Part shown: one piece after another, positions 26,672-36,838 of the stretch
Layout of the letters: each line of letters opens with the position of its first letter
How positions within the stretch are numbered: position 1 is the first letter of the stretch
Assembly (NCBI GenBank): GCA_913056365.1
Contig: CAJXLT010000010.1
Span: forward strand, 50,665-114,664
Direction: 5' to 3'
From: an uncultured Paenibacillaceae bacterium
GTDB taxonomy: Bacteria > Bacillota > Bacilli > Paenibacillales > K13
Length of the DNA stretch: 64,000 nt
Notes under the pieces: generated by a model
What the model was told of the DNA's origin: nothing
Databases searched by the model: none
Seen by the model: the letters and a program-made list of their open reading frames with translations, nothing else
Translations under genes and position numbers: made by a program

Positions 26672-27604
26672 TTATAAATTCCGAAGCTTCTCTGCCATTT
26701 CATCGATCTTGCGCAATCTATGGTTCACGCCGGATTTGCTGACTTTGCCCTTCAGCATCTCGCCGACTTCCTTCAGGTTCATATCAGGATGCTGCAGCCG
26801 AATTTCGGCGACCTCACGCAGCTTGTCGGGCAGCTGATCGAGTCCCATCGAGCGATCCAGAAATTTAATATTCTCAATCTGTCGCACCGCTGCGCCGATC
26901 GTCTTGTTCAAGTTCGCCGTCTCACAATTGACGAGGCGATTCACCGAATTGCGCATATCGCGCATAATCCGCACATCTTCGAATTTCAGCAAGGCTTGAT
27001 GCGCACCGATAATGTTCAGAAATTCGATGATTTTCTCGCCTTCCTTCATATAGAGAATGTAGCCCTTCTTGCGCTCCAGACAGCGGCTGCTGATATCAAA
27101 CTGCCCCGTCAGGTTGCATAGCGCTTGGCAATGCTCCTCATATAAAGTTGCGATCTCCATATGATATGATGCGCCTTCCGGGTTGTTGACAGATCCGCCC
27201 GCTAGGAAAGCTCCTCTTAAATAAGCTCTTCTACAGCAAGTCTTAGAAATAATCCGCGAATCTATCCCCGACGTGAACCGGAACCCTTCCGACACGATTC
27301 GGAGCTCTTGCAAAATTTCCTCTACCCGGTAAGGAATACGAACAATGTAGACATTGTTTTTCTTCAACCGCATCTTCTTCCTGACCATGAGCTCGCCATG
27401 CACTTGGTACAGCTTCTTCAGCAAGCTGTAGATGCGCCTGGCAATAGCCGCATTCTCTGTGGATATATCGAGCTGCACACGTTGGTTGGCGGATAATTGG
27501 ACGGTGCCGTTCATCCGAATCAGCGCAGATAATTCCGCCCGCTCACAACAGGTTGACGCTTCGATCAAGGTCAGTTCTTTTTTCGTAGCTGCAGCGAATG
27601 ACAA
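26672..27604 (-). CDS. whiA: DNA-binding protein WhiA
   Basis: 310 residues. The N-terminal part is the degenerate LAGLIDADG homing-endonuclease-like domain ([18 protein letters not shown]) and the C-terminal part a helix-turn-helix ([37 protein letters not shown]). WhiA regulates division or chromosome segregation in Bacillus and sporulation in Streptomyces. The start is a TTG at 27604: the ribosome site GAGGGGG lies 8 nt upstream and overlaps the last codons of yvcK. It belongs to the conserved rapZ-yvcK-whiA operon. Confidence 0.94.
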   Translation of the reverse strand: MSFAAATKKELTLIEASTCCERAELSALIRMNGTVQLSANQRVQLDISTENAAIARRIYSLLKKLYQVHGELMVRKKMRLKKNNVYIVRIPYRVEEILQELRIVSEGFRFTSGIDSRIISKTCCRRAYLRGAFLAGGSVNNPEGASYHMEIATLYEEHCQALCNLTGQFDISSRCLERKKGYILYMKEGEKIIEFLNIIGAHQALLKFEDVRIMRDMRNSVNRLVNCETANLNKTIGAAVRQIENIKFLDRSMGLDQLPDKLREVAEIRLQHPDMNLKEVGEMLKGKVSKSGVNHRLRKIDEMAEKLRNL

Positions 27605-27609
27605 GGTCT

Positions 27610-28596
27610 CTACCCCCTCTTCGACATTCCGTTCACAACGAGCTGGTGAATATGGTCACTCAGCTTCTCGGCATCATGCCGAAGATAGGTTTGGAATAAT
27701 ACCAATTCGTCTGCAATGACCTTGCACCCATGCTTGGTTGTTTCCTCCCTATCAAGCTGTACCGCTTTGGCCCCTTTTTGCGCATATCGACGCTGCACAT
27801 CATCGGGTATGACTCCATTGTTGACGATCACATAATCGAACAAGCGATGGCCCACATGCCGGTACACAGCATCTAGATGGTCGCTAACCTTGTAATCATC
27901 TGTCTCTCCCGGCTGGGTCATCACATTGCATATGAACAGCTTCAGCGCGGTGGACTCCACAATTTCCTTGGCGATACCTGGCACCATCAGATTCGGCATA
28001 ATGCTCGTATACAAGCTGCCGGGTCCGATCAAGATTGCATCAGCCTGTTGAATGGCTGTAACCGCATCCTTCAATGGCCGTACGTCCGCCGGCTCAATCA
28101 TGACTTTATGAATACGTCCGCCGGCTTTCGGAATTTGCGACTCTCCTTCGACAATCGTACCGTCCGCCAGCTCTGCCTTCAGCACAATCGCTTCCCCGGC
28201 TGCCGGCAACACTTGACCACTAACAGCCAGCACGCGACTTAATTCCTTGATGCCTGTAACGAAATCACCCGTAATCTCCTTCATTGCTGCAAGAATTAAG
28301 TTGCCCAAACTATGGCCAGCCAAACCGTTGCCATTGACAAACCGATACTCAAGCATCTTCGCCAGCATCGGTTCCACATCCGCCAGCGCAATGAGCACAT
28401 TCCGTATATCTCCCGGGGGAGGAATATGAAGCTCGGATCGAAGAATTCCTGAGCTTCCTCCATCGTCAGCTACTGTTACGATTGCGGTAATATCAAGAGG
28501 CTTATGTTTCAATCCCCGAAGCATCACGGAAAGGCCGGTTCCCCCGCCGATCACGACGACGCGGGGCAAGCTGTCCCGCCCTGGTTCCGTCTCCAT
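27610..28596 (-). CDS. yvcK: YvcK family protein (gluconeogenesis factor)
   Basis: 328 residues of the CofD/YvcK fold. It starts [18 protein letters not shown], with the UDP-sugar-binding glycine loop, and has [10 protein letters not shown] and [11 protein letters not shown] as family blocks. In Bacillus it binds UDP-GlcNAc and is needed for growth and cell shape on gluconeogenic carbon sources. GGGGTGAAACG precedes the ATG. It lies between rapZ (18 bp) and whiA (its stop codon is 5 bp before the TTG), so the three are co-translated. Confidence 0.94.
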   Translation of the reverse strand: METEPGRDSLPRVVVIGGGTGLSVMLRGLKHKPLDITAIVTVADDGGSSGILRSELHIPPPGDIRNVLIALADVEPMLAKMLEYRFVNGNGLAGHSLGNLILAAMKEITGDFVTGIKELSRVLAVSGQVLPAAGEAIVLKAELADGTIVEGESQIPKAGGRIHKVMIEPADVRPLKDAVTAIQQADAILIGPGSLYTSIMPNLMVPGIAKEIVESTALKLFICNVMTQPGETDDYKVSDHLDAVYRHVGHRLFDYVIVNNGVIPDDVQRRYAQKGAKAVQLDREETTKHGCKVIADELVLFQTYLRHDAEKLSDHIHQLVVNGMSKRG

Positions 28597-28613
28597 CGTT
28601 TCACCCCATTACA

Positions 28614-29492
28614 TTATCGCTCGCTGTCCCTGTGGCTCACTCTTACCATTTCTGATTCACCGCTAGCCAGCATCTTGCCCAAGTACTCTGCAATCGCTAC
28701 AGATCGATGCTTTCCGCCCGTACAGCCTATGCCAACTACAACTTGACTCTTGCCTTCTTTGGCAAATTGGGGGATCAGGAACTGCAGCATATCGAGCAGC
28801 TTCGTCAGAAATTCCTGTGTTTCCGGCCACTTCATAACATAATCATACACTTCCTGCGTCTGTCCCGTATTCGGACGCAATGCCTCAACGTAATGCGGAT
28901 TCGGCAGAAAACGTACGTCAAAGATCAAATCGGCATCTATCGGAACGCCGTACTTGAAGCCGAATGAGATCACATTGACCGATAGTGAATGTTGCCCTAA
29001 GTTGGAGAAGCGGCTTGCGATCTTCTCCTTCAGCTTCAACGGCTTCAGCGCGCTCGTATCGATGACCTGTGTAGCCAAGCCTTTCAACTCTTCCAACAGC
29101 TTGCGCTCAGCGCGAATACCCTCCAGCGGCAATCCTTCCGGTGCCAGCGGATGCCGCCGCCGACTTTCCTTGTAGCGTTGAACGAGCACACTATCCGTGG
29201 CATCCAAGAATAAAATTTCGTAGCTCAGTGTATAATTCTCCCGAATGTACTGCAAAGTTTCCGTTAAAGTCGTGAAGAATTCTCTGCCCCGCAGGTCTAT
29301 CACCAAGGCAACCTTGGCAATTCGCCCCTTGGAATGCTCAATCAACTCTGCAAATTTGGGAATAAGTACAGGCGGCAAGTTATCGACACAGAAAAAACCC
29401 AAATCCTCCAGACTCTGCACGGCGATCGTCTTGCCAGCGCCGGACATGCCAGTAATGATAACCAGTTTGGACAAGGCGTTCGTATCTGTCAT
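28614..29492 (-). CDS. rapZ: RapZ/YvcJ, nucleotide-binding RNase adapter family
   Basis: 292 residues. The N-terminal P-loop GMSGAGKT is at residues 15-22, and the C-terminal domain has [19 protein letters not shown], the conserved end of RapZ. In enterobacteria RapZ guides RNase E to a small RNA that controls glucosamine-6-phosphate synthase. In Bacillus YvcJ affects competence and binds nucleotides. The ATG at 29492 has AGAGGGAG 6 nt upstream and is preferred to an in-frame ATG at 29528. It heads the yvcK-whiA group and follows the glucokinase gene by 36 bp. Confidence 0.93.
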   Translation of the reverse strand: MTDTNALSKLVIITGMSGAGKTIAVQSLEDLGFFCVDNLPPVLIPKFAELIEHSKGRIAKVALVIDLRGREFFTTLTETLQYIRENYTLSYEILFLDATDSVLVQRYKESRRRHPLAPEGLPLEGIRAERKLLEELKGLATQVIDTSALKPLKLKEKIASRFSNLGQHSLSVNVISFGFKYGVPIDADLIFDVRFLPNPHYVEALRPNTGQTQEVYDYVMKWPETQEFLTKLLDMLQFLIPQFAKEGKSQVVVGIGCTGGKHRSVAIAEYLGKMLASGESEMVRVSHRDSER

Positions 29493-29528
29493 GCCGCTCT
29501 CCCTCTTTCTTTTGATTGATAGAATCAA

Positions 29529-30479
29529 CTAGCGAAGTAGCAGTCCAGCAGCTCCGATCATGCCCGCATCATTGCCGAGCTCTGCCGGTATGATGTCCAC
29601 ATTCTCCTTCGCTTTGGCCGGTGTAAACTTCTCAAATACCTCTTGAATAGCATGGAACAAGATGTCGCCTGCCTTAGAGACACCTCCGCCTACGATGAAC
29701 CGCTGCGGATTCAAGGTAACCGCTACTAAGGACATCGATTTACCCAAATAATAAGCAGCTCGATTAATAATCCGAATCGACACCTCGTCACCTGCCTTAG
29801 CCGCGTCAAATACGTCCTTCGCTGTTATCGAATCTAGCAAGGATAAGGAAGTACGCTCCCCGCGCTCGACAGCATCCGCAGCCATGCGGATAATGCCTGT
29901 CGCAGAAGACACAGTCTCCAGACAGCCCTGCTGGCCGCAGCCGCATTGAATCGCTTCCAGATCCGGTACGATCGACAGGTGGCCTAGCTCGCCAGCCATA
30001 CCTGCTCCGCCTTCATGAATCTTGCCGTTAATAATAATGCCGCCGCCAACACCCGTACCGAGTGTATACAGCACTACATCCTCATAGCCGCGGCCTGCAC
30101 CGCCCCAAACTTCGCCCAACGCAGCAACATTGGCGTCATTATTGAACTTAATCGGCACTCCCAGTTCTTCAGTCAGCCATTTGCCCATCGCCACATTGTT
30201 CAGAGCCCCAATGTTAGCAGACAGATGCATGAAGCCTTCCTTGAAGTCCATGAACCCGGCAACCCCGATGCCTACACCTACTACTTGCTCCCAGGCGAAG
30301 CTCGCATCGTTCACGACCTGGCGCACGTAATCTGCAATATTCTGCAGCACCCTTTCCGTGCCCTCAGCAGTTCCCGTCGGCCCTTCAAATTTGTGGAGCA
30401 GCTGCCCATCCTCGTTGCAAGCACCCACCTTGATCGTCGTACCGCCGAGATCTACACCGATATACACTTTCTTGTCCAT
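29529..30479 (-). CDS. glcK: ROK family glucokinase
   Basis: 316 residues from ATG 30479, with the ATP-binding DLGGTTIKVG at the start, a GVAGFMD block, NNDANVAALGE with the catalytic Asp, GTGVGGGII and the zinc-binding CGCGQQGCLE of the ROK family. The pattern matches bacterial glucokinases that make glucose 6-phosphate; a sugar-binding repressor role is unlikely because no N-terminal helix-turn-helix is present. An ATG three codons earlier is equally possible (GAGG and AGGTG lie before them in turn). Confidence 0.9.
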   Translation of the reverse strand: MDKKVYIGVDLGGTTIKVGACNEDGQLLHKFEGPTGTAEGTERVLQNIADYVRQVVNDASFAWEQVVGVGIGVAGFMDFKEGFMHLSANIGALNNVAMGKWLTEELGVPIKFNNDANVAALGEVWGGAGRGYEDVVLYTLGTGVGGGIIINGKIHEGGAGMAGELGHLSIVPDLEAIQCGCGQQGCLETVSSATGIIRMAADAVERGERTSLSLLDSITAKDVFDAAKAGDEVSIRIINRAAYYLGKSMSLVAVTLNPQRFIVGGGVSKAGDILFHAIQEVFEKFTPAKAKENVDIIPAELGNDAGMIGAAGLLLR

Positions 30480-30518
30480 CCCATACACCTACCTCATTTA
30501 TGGTTAATCAAGCAGGGC

Positions 30519-30549
30519 AAGAGACAGGCTCGTGATGTGCCCGTCTCTT
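30519..30549 (-). other. strong stem-loop between trxB and glcK
   Basis: AAGAGACAGGC and GCCCGTCTCTT form an 11-bp stem (one wobble) around a 9-base loop in the 117-bp gap. No T tract follows on either strand, so it is a poor terminator. It may stabilise or process the mRNA. Confidence 0.45.
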
Positions 30550-30596
30550 CACCATGTCTATGCTGTATGCAGATTAGCCCACGCACAGCTAATCGC

Positions 30597-31544
30597 TTAT
30601 AAACTCATGCTCCAGTCCTGTGCAGCGCTGCCTTCGAGGTACCGCTCACAATCGAGTGCAGCCATACAACCAGAGCCTGCTGCTGTAATCGCTTGTCGGT
30701 ACGTATGATCCTGGACATCGCCGCAAGCGAACACACCTGGAATATTCGTACGGCTCGTGCCGGGTTCTACTAGAATATAGCCCGTGTCGTCTGTCTTCAC
30801 TACTCCGCCAAGGAACTTCGTATTCGGCGTATGTCCGATCGCCACGAACACACCGTCAGCTTCTAGAAGCTGCTCCTCCCCCGTATCGTTGTTGCGCACC
30901 TTCAGACCTTTCAACCCACTGTCTTCGGCTACGACTTCTACAGGAGTTTGGTTCAAGCTCCATACGATCTTCTCATTCTCACGTGCACGGTCCTGCATAA
31001 TCTTCGAGGCACGCAACTCATCGCGACGATGCACGACGCGCACTTCCGAACCGAAGCGAGTGAGGAAATTCGCTTCCTCCATGGCTGAATCACCGCCGCC
31101 TACTACAATAATCTTCTTCCCGCGGAAGAAGAAGCCGTCACAAGTCGCACAAGTACTGACACCGCGTCCAATGTTATCCTTCTCCCCTGGAATGCCGAGC
31201 AGCTTGGCACTCGCTCCGGTAGAAATGATCACGGACTTCGCCTTCAGCTCGCCTATCCCTTCCACTTGCAAGGTGAACGGCTGTTCGTCGAAGTTCACTT
31301 CATTCACCCAGCCTGTCTTGAATTCAGCTCCGAAACGCTCAGCCTGCTTGCGCATATTGTCCATCAATTCAGGACCCATAATCCCATCTGGGAATCCGGG
31401 GAAGTTCTCAACGTCTGTCGTCGTCGTCAACTGACCGCCTGGCTCTGGTCCTTCAATGACAAGCGGGTTCAAGTTAGCTCTTGCCAAGTATATCGCAGCT
31501 GTTAATCCTGCAGGTCCAGTTCCAATAATGATTGCTTCATGCAT
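30597..31544 (-). CDS. trxB: thioredoxin-disulfide reductase
   Basis: 315 residues, the normal size of TrxB. FAD-binding [16 protein letters not shown] is near the start, the redox-active CATCDG lies in the middle (about residue 137), a second [10 protein letters not shown] binds NADPH, and a C-terminal [21 protein letters not shown] closes the FAD site. It keeps thioredoxin reduced with NADPH. The ATG at 31544 has AAGGAGGAAG 9 nt upstream; an in-frame ATG two codons earlier is too close. A still longer frame to 31652 would translate the upstream hairpin repeats and is rejected. Confidence 0.96.
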   Translation of the reverse strand: MHEAIIIGTGPAGLTAAIYLARANLNPLVIEGPEPGGQLTTTTDVENFPGFPDGIMGPELMDNMRKQAERFGAEFKTGWVNEVNFDEQPFTLQVEGIGELKAKSVIISTGASAKLLGIPGEKDNIGRGVSTCATCDGFFFRGKKIIVVGGGDSAMEEANFLTRFGSEVRVVHRRDELRASKIMQDRARENEKIVWSLNQTPVEVVAEDSGLKGLKVRNNDTGEEQLLEADGVFVAIGHTPNTKFLGGVVKTDDTGYILVEPGTSRTNIPGVFACGDVQDHTYRQAITAAGSGCMAALDCERYLEGSAAQDWSMSL

Positions 31545-31567
31545 CCTCATCTTCCTCCTTTTAGTTA

Positions 31568-31702
31568 CCCACGAAATTTCAACCCACGAAAGTGACGCCA
31601 AGCTCCGAAGCTTAATCCGACTACTTTCGCGGGGCCCAAAATCCAAACCCACGAAAGTGACGCCGAGCTCTGAAGCTTATTCCGATTACTTTCGCGGGGC
31701 CC
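31568..31702. repeat. two and a half copies of a 55-bp palindromic intergenic repeat
   Basis: Two full 55-bp copies (31583-31637 and 31648-31702) and a left half-arm (31568-31578). Each begins CCCACGAAAGT and ends ACTTTCGCGGGGCCC, so the ends are inverted and can form an 11-bp hairpin arm. The middle holds AGCT(C/T)(C/T)GAAGCTTA. Copies are 10 bp apart and lie between the TPR gene and trxB. Three more copies lie upstream of hisZ. Confidence 0.85.
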
Positions 31703-31710
31703 GATACTTA

Positions 31711-33447
31711 TTACGACAAATAGGTTTTCCAGATTGCTTGCATTTTGCTTTGCAACCCGCAGGCTTCGTCGATCAGCTTAACGTTCTTGCCAATCGTCGC
31801 GCCTGAGACACCGTATATCTCTGACAATTGCTTCATCGTTACGCTCTTCGAGTGCATCTTAGCTGTCAAATATTCAAGCGCAGCCGCCCAGCCTTGAGGT
31901 TTGCCGATTCTTGGCACATCGGGATACACCTTGCTTAAGTATTCCACCCACAATGTCTGCATATCATGACGTTGAATGAGATCATAACGACCGTTCATTC
32001 CTTGTAGGGCATTCTCCAACACAGCTTGCCATACCGGCTTCCACACCGGCAGCCCTGTACTTGCGTTATCCTGAGCAGCAATAACCGTTTTCTTGCCGCC
32101 CATCCATGCCTTGACCGGCTCCTTCACGCCAGCGGCACGCAACACGAATAAGGCAACCCGCTTCAAGTAGTCATCCTCATCAGGCTCCAGCAAAAATCGA
32201 TGAAGGGTAGCCTTAACCTCCTCATCTGCAATCATACTAAGCGCCTGCATGACATGCAGCTTCGTTGCTTGGTCTCCGTGGCGCAGCGCCCAGATGAAGG
32301 AGGAACGCACGAGCGGGTCCTTCTTCACTTCTTCCGGTATATGTCCATCCACCTGTTCGAAGTATTTGAACTTCTCCTCGAACGGAAGCTGGTACTGATA
32401 AGGGAGCTTCTTCCCGTCTGGCCATTGTTCGATGCTTGCCCATTCCTTCAGATAGAAGTCGGCGATCTCCGAGTGAGGATAGTGTTTCTTGAGCATCTGC
32501 CAATGCTTCCGGGCATCCCCCAGCTTACCATGATTCACAGCAGCCACCGCGGCAAAATGCAGGACGCTAGGCTCCTGTAGATGCATACCGCTGCGAATTA
32601 GTCTGACGAAGTGCCGGTAAGCACCTGCTTGATCCCCTAGTATCCCCAATGTCGTTGCCAGCTTGTAAGCATGGTCCATATGAAATGGATACACCTTGCC
32701 AAGCAGTTCCTTCACAGAAGCAAGCTCATCATGCCGCTTGGACTGCTGCAAGACTACAGCCAAATTGCATAAGGCATGGAGATTGCCTTCGTCCAGCTCC
32801 AGTACTTCGCGAATCGTCGCAATACAACGCTTGAAGTCCCCCATATAATAATAAGCTAATGACAGGTTGTTTCGTGCAGCCAAGAAGGTAGGATTTTGCT
32901 TGACTAGCTTCTCCAGCTTGCGTGTGGCCTCTGCGAACCGACCGTCCTCCAGCAAGGTCCGAGCTTGATCATGCTCGAACAAGTGCTCCCGACACTTAAT
33001 GTTGCGCAGCTCGGTCGGTCGCTTGAGCTCGATGCTCAGCATCTCTATCATTTCTTCGGCTTCCTCCAGAAATATCCCGTTCGGATCGAGCTCCAAATAT
33101 TGGACCAGTTGCTCCTCCGCACGCTCGAACTGCTCCATATTGGCATAATTATTAGCCATGTAGTAGAAGCACTCCGTCATATCGGGATCAATGCTTTCCA
33201 GAATCATACGCAATATTCGATTCGATTCCTCATAATTGCCAAGCTCCGAATAGATACCAGCCAAATTACAATGATTAACCGGATCGTACGGTTCATATTC
33301 GGCAGCCCGCCGAAAATATTTCAAGGCCTTATCATAATGGAAGCGATCAAGAGACTGCACGGCTCGCTCGAAAAAGAAAGTGGCATCCAGCTTCAGGTTG
33401 ATAATATTCGGTTGTCCGGATTCGGCCACGCGTTCTTTTCTCTCCAT
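31711..33447 (-). CDS. tetratricopeptide repeat protein (YvcD-like)
   Basis: 578 residues, soluble and helical. At least five TPR units are visible in the first half, such as ALKYFRRAAEYEPYDPVNHCNLAGIY, EEQLVQYLELDPNG and AARNNLSLAYYYMGDFKRCI. The C-terminal 80 residues include a stretch VTMKQLSEIYGVSGATIGKNVK that looks like a helix-turn-helix. The position before trxB matches YvcD of Bacillus, whose role is unknown. The ATG at 33447 is chosen because GGAGGTG lies about 9 nt upstream; an earlier in-frame ATG at 33465 precedes that site. Confidence 0.85.
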   Translation of the reverse strand: MERKERVAESGQPNIINLKLDATFFFERAVQSLDRFHYDKALKYFRRAAEYEPYDPVNHCNLAGIYSELGNYEESNRILRMILESIDPDMTECFYYMANNYANMEQFERAEEQLVQYLELDPNGIFLEEAEEMIEMLSIELKRPTELRNIKCREHLFEHDQARTLLEDGRFAEATRKLEKLVKQNPTFLAARNNLSLAYYYMGDFKRCIATIREVLELDEGNLHALCNLAVVLQQSKRHDELASVKELLGKVYPFHMDHAYKLATTLGILGDQAGAYRHFVRLIRSGMHLQEPSVLHFAAVAAVNHGKLGDARKHWQMLKKHYPHSEIADFYLKEWASIEQWPDGKKLPYQYQLPFEEKFKYFEQVDGHIPEEVKKDPLVRSSFIWALRHGDQATKLHVMQALSMIADEEVKATLHRFLLEPDEDDYLKRVALFVLRAAGVKEPVKAWMGGKKTVIAAQDNASTGLPVWKPVWQAVLENALQGMNGRYDLIQRHDMQTLWVEYLSKVYPDVPRIGKPQGWAAALEYLTAKMHSKSVTMKQLSEIYGVSGATIGKNVKLIDEACGLQSKMQAIWKTYLS

Positions 33448-33519
33448 CCAATAAGGCACCTCCATGTATCCGCTTAGATTCCTAACGGGCAGCAGACAAG
33501 CGCACGGCTTGTCCCGCTC

Positions 33520-34473
33520 CTAGACCCCGCCAGACTTGAACAATGTGCTAATTGAGCCGCCTTCGATGATGATCTGAACCGCATCAGACAGCAAATGGGC
33601 CATAGAAATGACCTTGAACCGTTCCGAGCAATCGGCCGGCAGCATGATCGAATCTGTGACCACAACTTCCTTAATATTGGGATGATCCAGCTTACGGATC
33701 GCATCCCCGGAGAATAACGGGTGGGTTGCGCATACATAAGCATCCTTGGCCCCCCGCTCCTTCAAACCTTCTATAACATTGACGATAGTCGATCCGGTAT
33801 CGATCAGATCCTCGATAATAATCGGCGTCTGTCCTTCGACTTCGCCAATAACATGGGTAATAACCGATTCATTATGTTTGGGCCGTTTCTTGATCATGAT
33901 CGCGAATGGCGCATCCAAGTAGTTGGCCAGCATCTCGGCTGTTGTCGCTCTGCCGGCGTCCGGTGACACCACGATCGGATTCTCAATTCGCTTCGACTTC
34001 AAGTAATCTGTAATCAGATCAAGCGCAGTCAAGTGATCGACAGGAATGTTGAAAAAACCTTGAATCGCAGCAGCATGCAAATCGATGGTCATGACTCGAT
34101 CAGCACCGGCCGTCGTCAGCACATCGGCTACCAGCTTGGCCGAGATCGGCTCGCGCGGTGCAGACTTGCGCTCTTGCCGGGCATATCCGTAATAAGGAAT
34201 GATCAGATTAATCGTCCTGGCGCTGGCACGCTTCGCCGCATCAATCATTACCAGCAGCTCTACGAACATATCATTAATCGGATGAGAGAATGATTGCACT
34301 AAGAATACATCACAATTCCGAACCGATTCTTCATAGTGAACGTAAAATTCACCGCTCTTAAATCGAGAAGCCTTCATCTTGCCAAGGGAAACGCCCAACT
34401 CCTGGCACATTCGCTCTGCAAGTGCGGGATTGGATGATCCACTGAAAATTTTGATGTTGCCGCTACTACCCAT
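33520..34473 (-). CDS. prs: ribose-phosphate pyrophosphokinase
   Basis: 317 residues, the same length as Bacillus Prs. It starts GNIKIFSGSSNPALAERMCQ, with the ATP-site RQERKSAPREPISAKLVAD, the DLHAAAIQGFF metal site, and the PRPP loop IIIEDLIDTGSTI. It makes PRPP from ribose 5-phosphate and ATP. The ATG at 34473 follows AGGAGGGTC; an in-frame ATG at 34518 would extend the N-terminus into non-family sequence. It lies just after hisIE on the same strand, 126 bp away, so PRPP supply is linked to the histidine operon, whose first enzyme uses PRPP. Confidence 0.95.
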   Translation of the reverse strand: MGSSGNIKIFSGSSNPALAERMCQELGVSLGKMKASRFKSGEFYVHYEESVRNCDVFLVQSFSHPINDMFVELLVMIDAAKRASARTINLIIPYYGYARQERKSAPREPISAKLVADVLTTAGADRVMTIDLHAAAIQGFFNIPVDHLTALDLITDYLKSKRIENPIVVSPDAGRATTAEMLANYLDAPFAIMIKKRPKHNESVITHVIGEVEGQTPIIIEDLIDTGSTIVNVIEGLKERGAKDAYVCATHPLFSGDAIRKLDHPNIKEVVVTDSIMLPADCSERFKVISMAHLLSDAVQIIIEGGSISTLFKSGGV

Positions 34474-34599
34474 TTTACGATGACCCTCCTGGATTTTTTC
34501 CTCGATCCTATGACTCATGTCCCATTATACATCGAAAGCTTCGACAATAAAAATCAACTTGACTGTTTTTTTATCGGCAATTGTCGGAAAACCAATCGT

Positions 34600-35283
34600 T
34601 TACGCGTCTTGCTTGTGTCCATGACGACTGCGCAATACTTCCAACACCTCATCGATCGGCAGCTTCTGCTCCCGCAGCAGCACGAGCCAATGGAACAGCA
34701 GATCGGCACTCTCGTTGCTTAACTCCTCGGCGTCGCGGTTTTTGGCTGCAATAATGACTTCCGCTGATTCCTCTCCGACCTTCTTCAAGATTTTGTCGAC
34801 ACCCTTCTCGAACAAGTAGGTCGTGTAAGCGCCCTCCGGCATCTCTGCTTCGCGCTGTGCAATGACTGCTTCCAATCGGTTCAATATGGCATAACGGTCA
34901 CTGGTCACTGCCGCGACTTGCGTCTGTTGCCCGTCCGCAGGGACGAAGCAGGTATAGGCTCCCGTATGACATGCCGGTCCTGCAGGGACGACCTTGAGCA
35001 AGAGTGTGTCCTGGTCACAATCATGGCTGATCTCCACAATGCGCTGCGTATGACCCGATGTCGCACCCTTGTGCCACAATTCCTTGCGTGAACGGCTCCA
35101 GAACCACGTTTCCCCAGTCTCCAAAGATTTGGTCAGCGACTCCTTGTTCATATACGCCATCATCAGCACTTCCTTGCTGGCGGCATCCTGTATGATCGCC
35201 GGAATTAATCCGTCCTCATTCCACGTTAACTGCTTCATCCACTGGTCTGCATCGGCCAGCGCAATCTTGCTGTCTGCTGTCAT
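34600..35283 (-). CDS. hisI: bifunctional phosphoribosyl-AMP cyclohydrolase / phosphoribosyl-ATP diphosphatase
   Basis: 227 residues of HisIE type. The N-terminal HisI domain (about 20-125) has the zinc ligands in [13 protein letters not shown] and CHTGAYTCF and the typical [18 protein letters not shown]. The C-terminal HisE domain (about 130-220) has [19 protein letters not shown] and [12 protein letters not shown]. It carries out steps 2 and 3 of histidine synthesis. The ATG overlaps the hisF stop by 4 bp. It is the last his gene in the operon. Confidence 0.96.
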   Translation of the reverse strand: MTADSKIALADADQWMKQLTWNEDGLIPAIIQDAASKEVLMMAYMNKESLTKSLETGETWFWSRSRKELWHKGATSGHTQRIVEISHDCDQDTLLLKVVPAGPACHTGAYTCFVPADGQQTQVAAVTSDRYAILNRLEAVIAQREAEMPEGAYTTYLFEKGVDKILKKVGEESAEVIIAAKNRDAEELSNESADLLFHWLVLLREQKLPIDEVLEVLRSRHGHKQDA

Positions 35284-36038
35284 CGGACCTCCACTCCTTT
35301 CTCGCGCAAATATTGCTTCACTTGGTCAATCGAAATTTCTTTGTAATGAAAGATCGAAGCGGCTAAGCCGGCATCCGCCGCGCCTTCAGCAAATACATCA
35401 TGAAAGTGCGACTCTCTCCCCGCTCCTCCTGACGCAATGACCGGGATGCCTACGCTCTCCGAAACGGCACGAGTCAGCTTCAGATCGAAGCCGTCCTTCG
35501 TACCGTCCGCATCCATACTCGTCAGCAGCAGCTCGCCGGCACCGTGCTCCTCCATCCGCTTCGCCCACTCCAGTGCGCGAATGCCAGTGGCATTGCGTCC
35601 GCCGTGCGTGTACACTTCCCATTCTTCCCATTCTGCGTTGAACTTCGCGTCAATCGCAACCACGATGCATTGCGCGCCAAATTTGCGCGCACCGTCAGCA
35701 ACCAACTGCGGATTCGTCACCGCGGCAGTATTGACGCCTATCTTGTCTGCCCCTGCCCGCAGCAGCCGCTTCATATCATCGACGTGGCTAATCCCTCCTC
35801 CGACTGTGAACGGAATTGTGATCTCGCCTGCTGTCCGGCGCACCACTTCGACCATCGTCGCCCGGCCTTCGTAAGAGGCTGAGATATCGAGAAACACAAG
35901 CTCGTCAGCACCCTCCTGATCGTACAAGGAGGCCAGTTCAACCGGATCGCCGGCATCGCGCAGATTGACAAAGTTGACGCCTTTGACTACCCGACCGTCC
36001 TTGACATCCAGACACGGAATAATCCGTTTTGCAAGCAT
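35280..36038 (-). CDS. hisF: imidazole glycerol phosphate synthase, cyclase subunit HisF
   Basis: 252 residues, a (beta/alpha)8 barrel. It starts [19 protein letters not shown] with the catalytic Asp11, and has [28 protein letters not shown] with the second Asp, and [11 protein letters not shown]. With HisH it turns PRFAR and ammonia into IGP and AICAR. AAGGAGACGATCGC precedes the ATG. It lies 58 bp after hisA and overlaps hisIE by 4 bp. Confidence 0.97.
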   Translation of the reverse strand: MLAKRIIPCLDVKDGRVVKGVNFVNLRDAGDPVELASLYDQEGADELVFLDISASYEGRATMVEVVRRTAGEITIPFTVGGGISHVDDMKRLLRAGADKIGVNTAAVTNPQLVADGARKFGAQCIVVAIDAKFNAEWEEWEVYTHGGRNATGIRALEWAKRMEEHGAGELLLTSMDADGTKDGFDLKLTRAVSESVGIPVIASGGAGRESHFHDVFAEGAADAGLAASIFHYKEISIDQVKQYLREKGVEVR

Positions 36039-36096
36039 GCGATCGTCTCCTTTTTTCCTTTATACTGTATCGTTACTGCGTTCGGTTCGCAGCGGA

Positions 36097-36831
36097 TTAT
36101 CTATTCAGCGCCGCCAATGCTGTATTTAACTGAATCGCACCTGTATATAACGCTTTGCCGACAATTGCGCCGCTTACGCCTTCGGATGCATAACCGGATA
36201 AGCGCTCCAAGTCCTCCAAGCGGCTAACGCCGCCTGATGCAATGACGCTGCGTCCAGATACTTGCGCGAGCTGTACGATCGCCTCTACATTCGGCCCTTG
36301 CATCATGCCGTCCCGTGAAATATCGGTGAAGATGAACGTTTCTGCCCCTTTGTCGGCAAGTAACTTAGCCAGCTCCTCCGCCTTCACTTCAGAAGTTTCC
36401 AGCCATCCTCTAGTCGCTACGTAGCCGTTACGCGCATCGATGCCAATAGCAATCCGATCTGCATGCTTCGCTAGCGCCTCCTCGACGAAGACTTGATCTT
36501 CAATAGCAGCCGTCCCCAATATAACCCGTTGCACCCCTGCTTGCAGCAGCTTCTCTACTGCCTCCATAGAACGCAAGCCGCCGCCTACTTGCACGGGGAT
36601 GTGAACAGATGCTGCAATCTCGGCAATCGTCTTCTCGTTAACCGGCTGCCCGGCCTTCGCACCGTCCAGATCGACGAGATGAATCCAAGCCGCTCCTTGC
36701 GCTTCCCAATCCTTCGCTACCGCCGACGGGCTATCGTTATACACCGTCTCCTGCGCGTAATCACCTTGAATGAGACGAACACACTTCCCTCCGCGAATAT
36801 CTATCGCCGGGTATACAACAAATTGATTCAT
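36097..36831 (-). CDS. hisA: HisA, phosphoribosylformimino-AICAR-phosphate isomerase
   Basis: 244 residues from ATG 36831, another (beta/alpha)8 barrel related to HisF. VYPAIDIRGGKCVRL contains the catalytic Asp8, and VGGGLRSMEAVEKLL, FTDISRDGMMQGPN (second Asp) and ASGGVSRLEDL are clear. It performs the Amadori isomerisation of ProFAR to PRFAR. An in-frame ATG at 36849 overlaps the end of hisH but has no good ribosome site; GGAGG lies between the two, which supports the later start. Confidence 0.95.
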   Translation of the reverse strand: MNQFVVYPAIDIRGGKCVRLIQGDYAQETVYNDSPSAVAKDWEAQGAAWIHLVDLDGAKAGQPVNEKTIAEIAASVHIPVQVGGGLRSMEAVEKLLQAGVQRVILGTAAIEDQVFVEEALAKHADRIAIGIDARNGYVATRGWLETSEVKAEELAKLLADKGAETFIFTDISRDGMMQGPNVEAIVQLAQVSGRSVIASGGVSRLEDLERLSGYASEGVSGAIVGKALYTGAIQLNTALAALNR

Positions 36832-36838
36832 ATTCCGG

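Noticed and set aside
31545..31652. N-terminal extension of trxB to 31652
   Set aside because: The added residues are the translation of the 55-bp repeats; a strong ribosome site exists directly before ATG 31544.
31583..31702. CRISPR array
   Set aside because: Repeats are palindromic 55-mers with only 9-13 bp between them, in two small clusters, and no cas gene is present.
34519..34599. Terminator between hisIE and prs
   Set aside because: CGGCAATTGTCGG followed by a T run on the other strand looks like a hairpin at first, but the arms do not pair beyond CAATTG.
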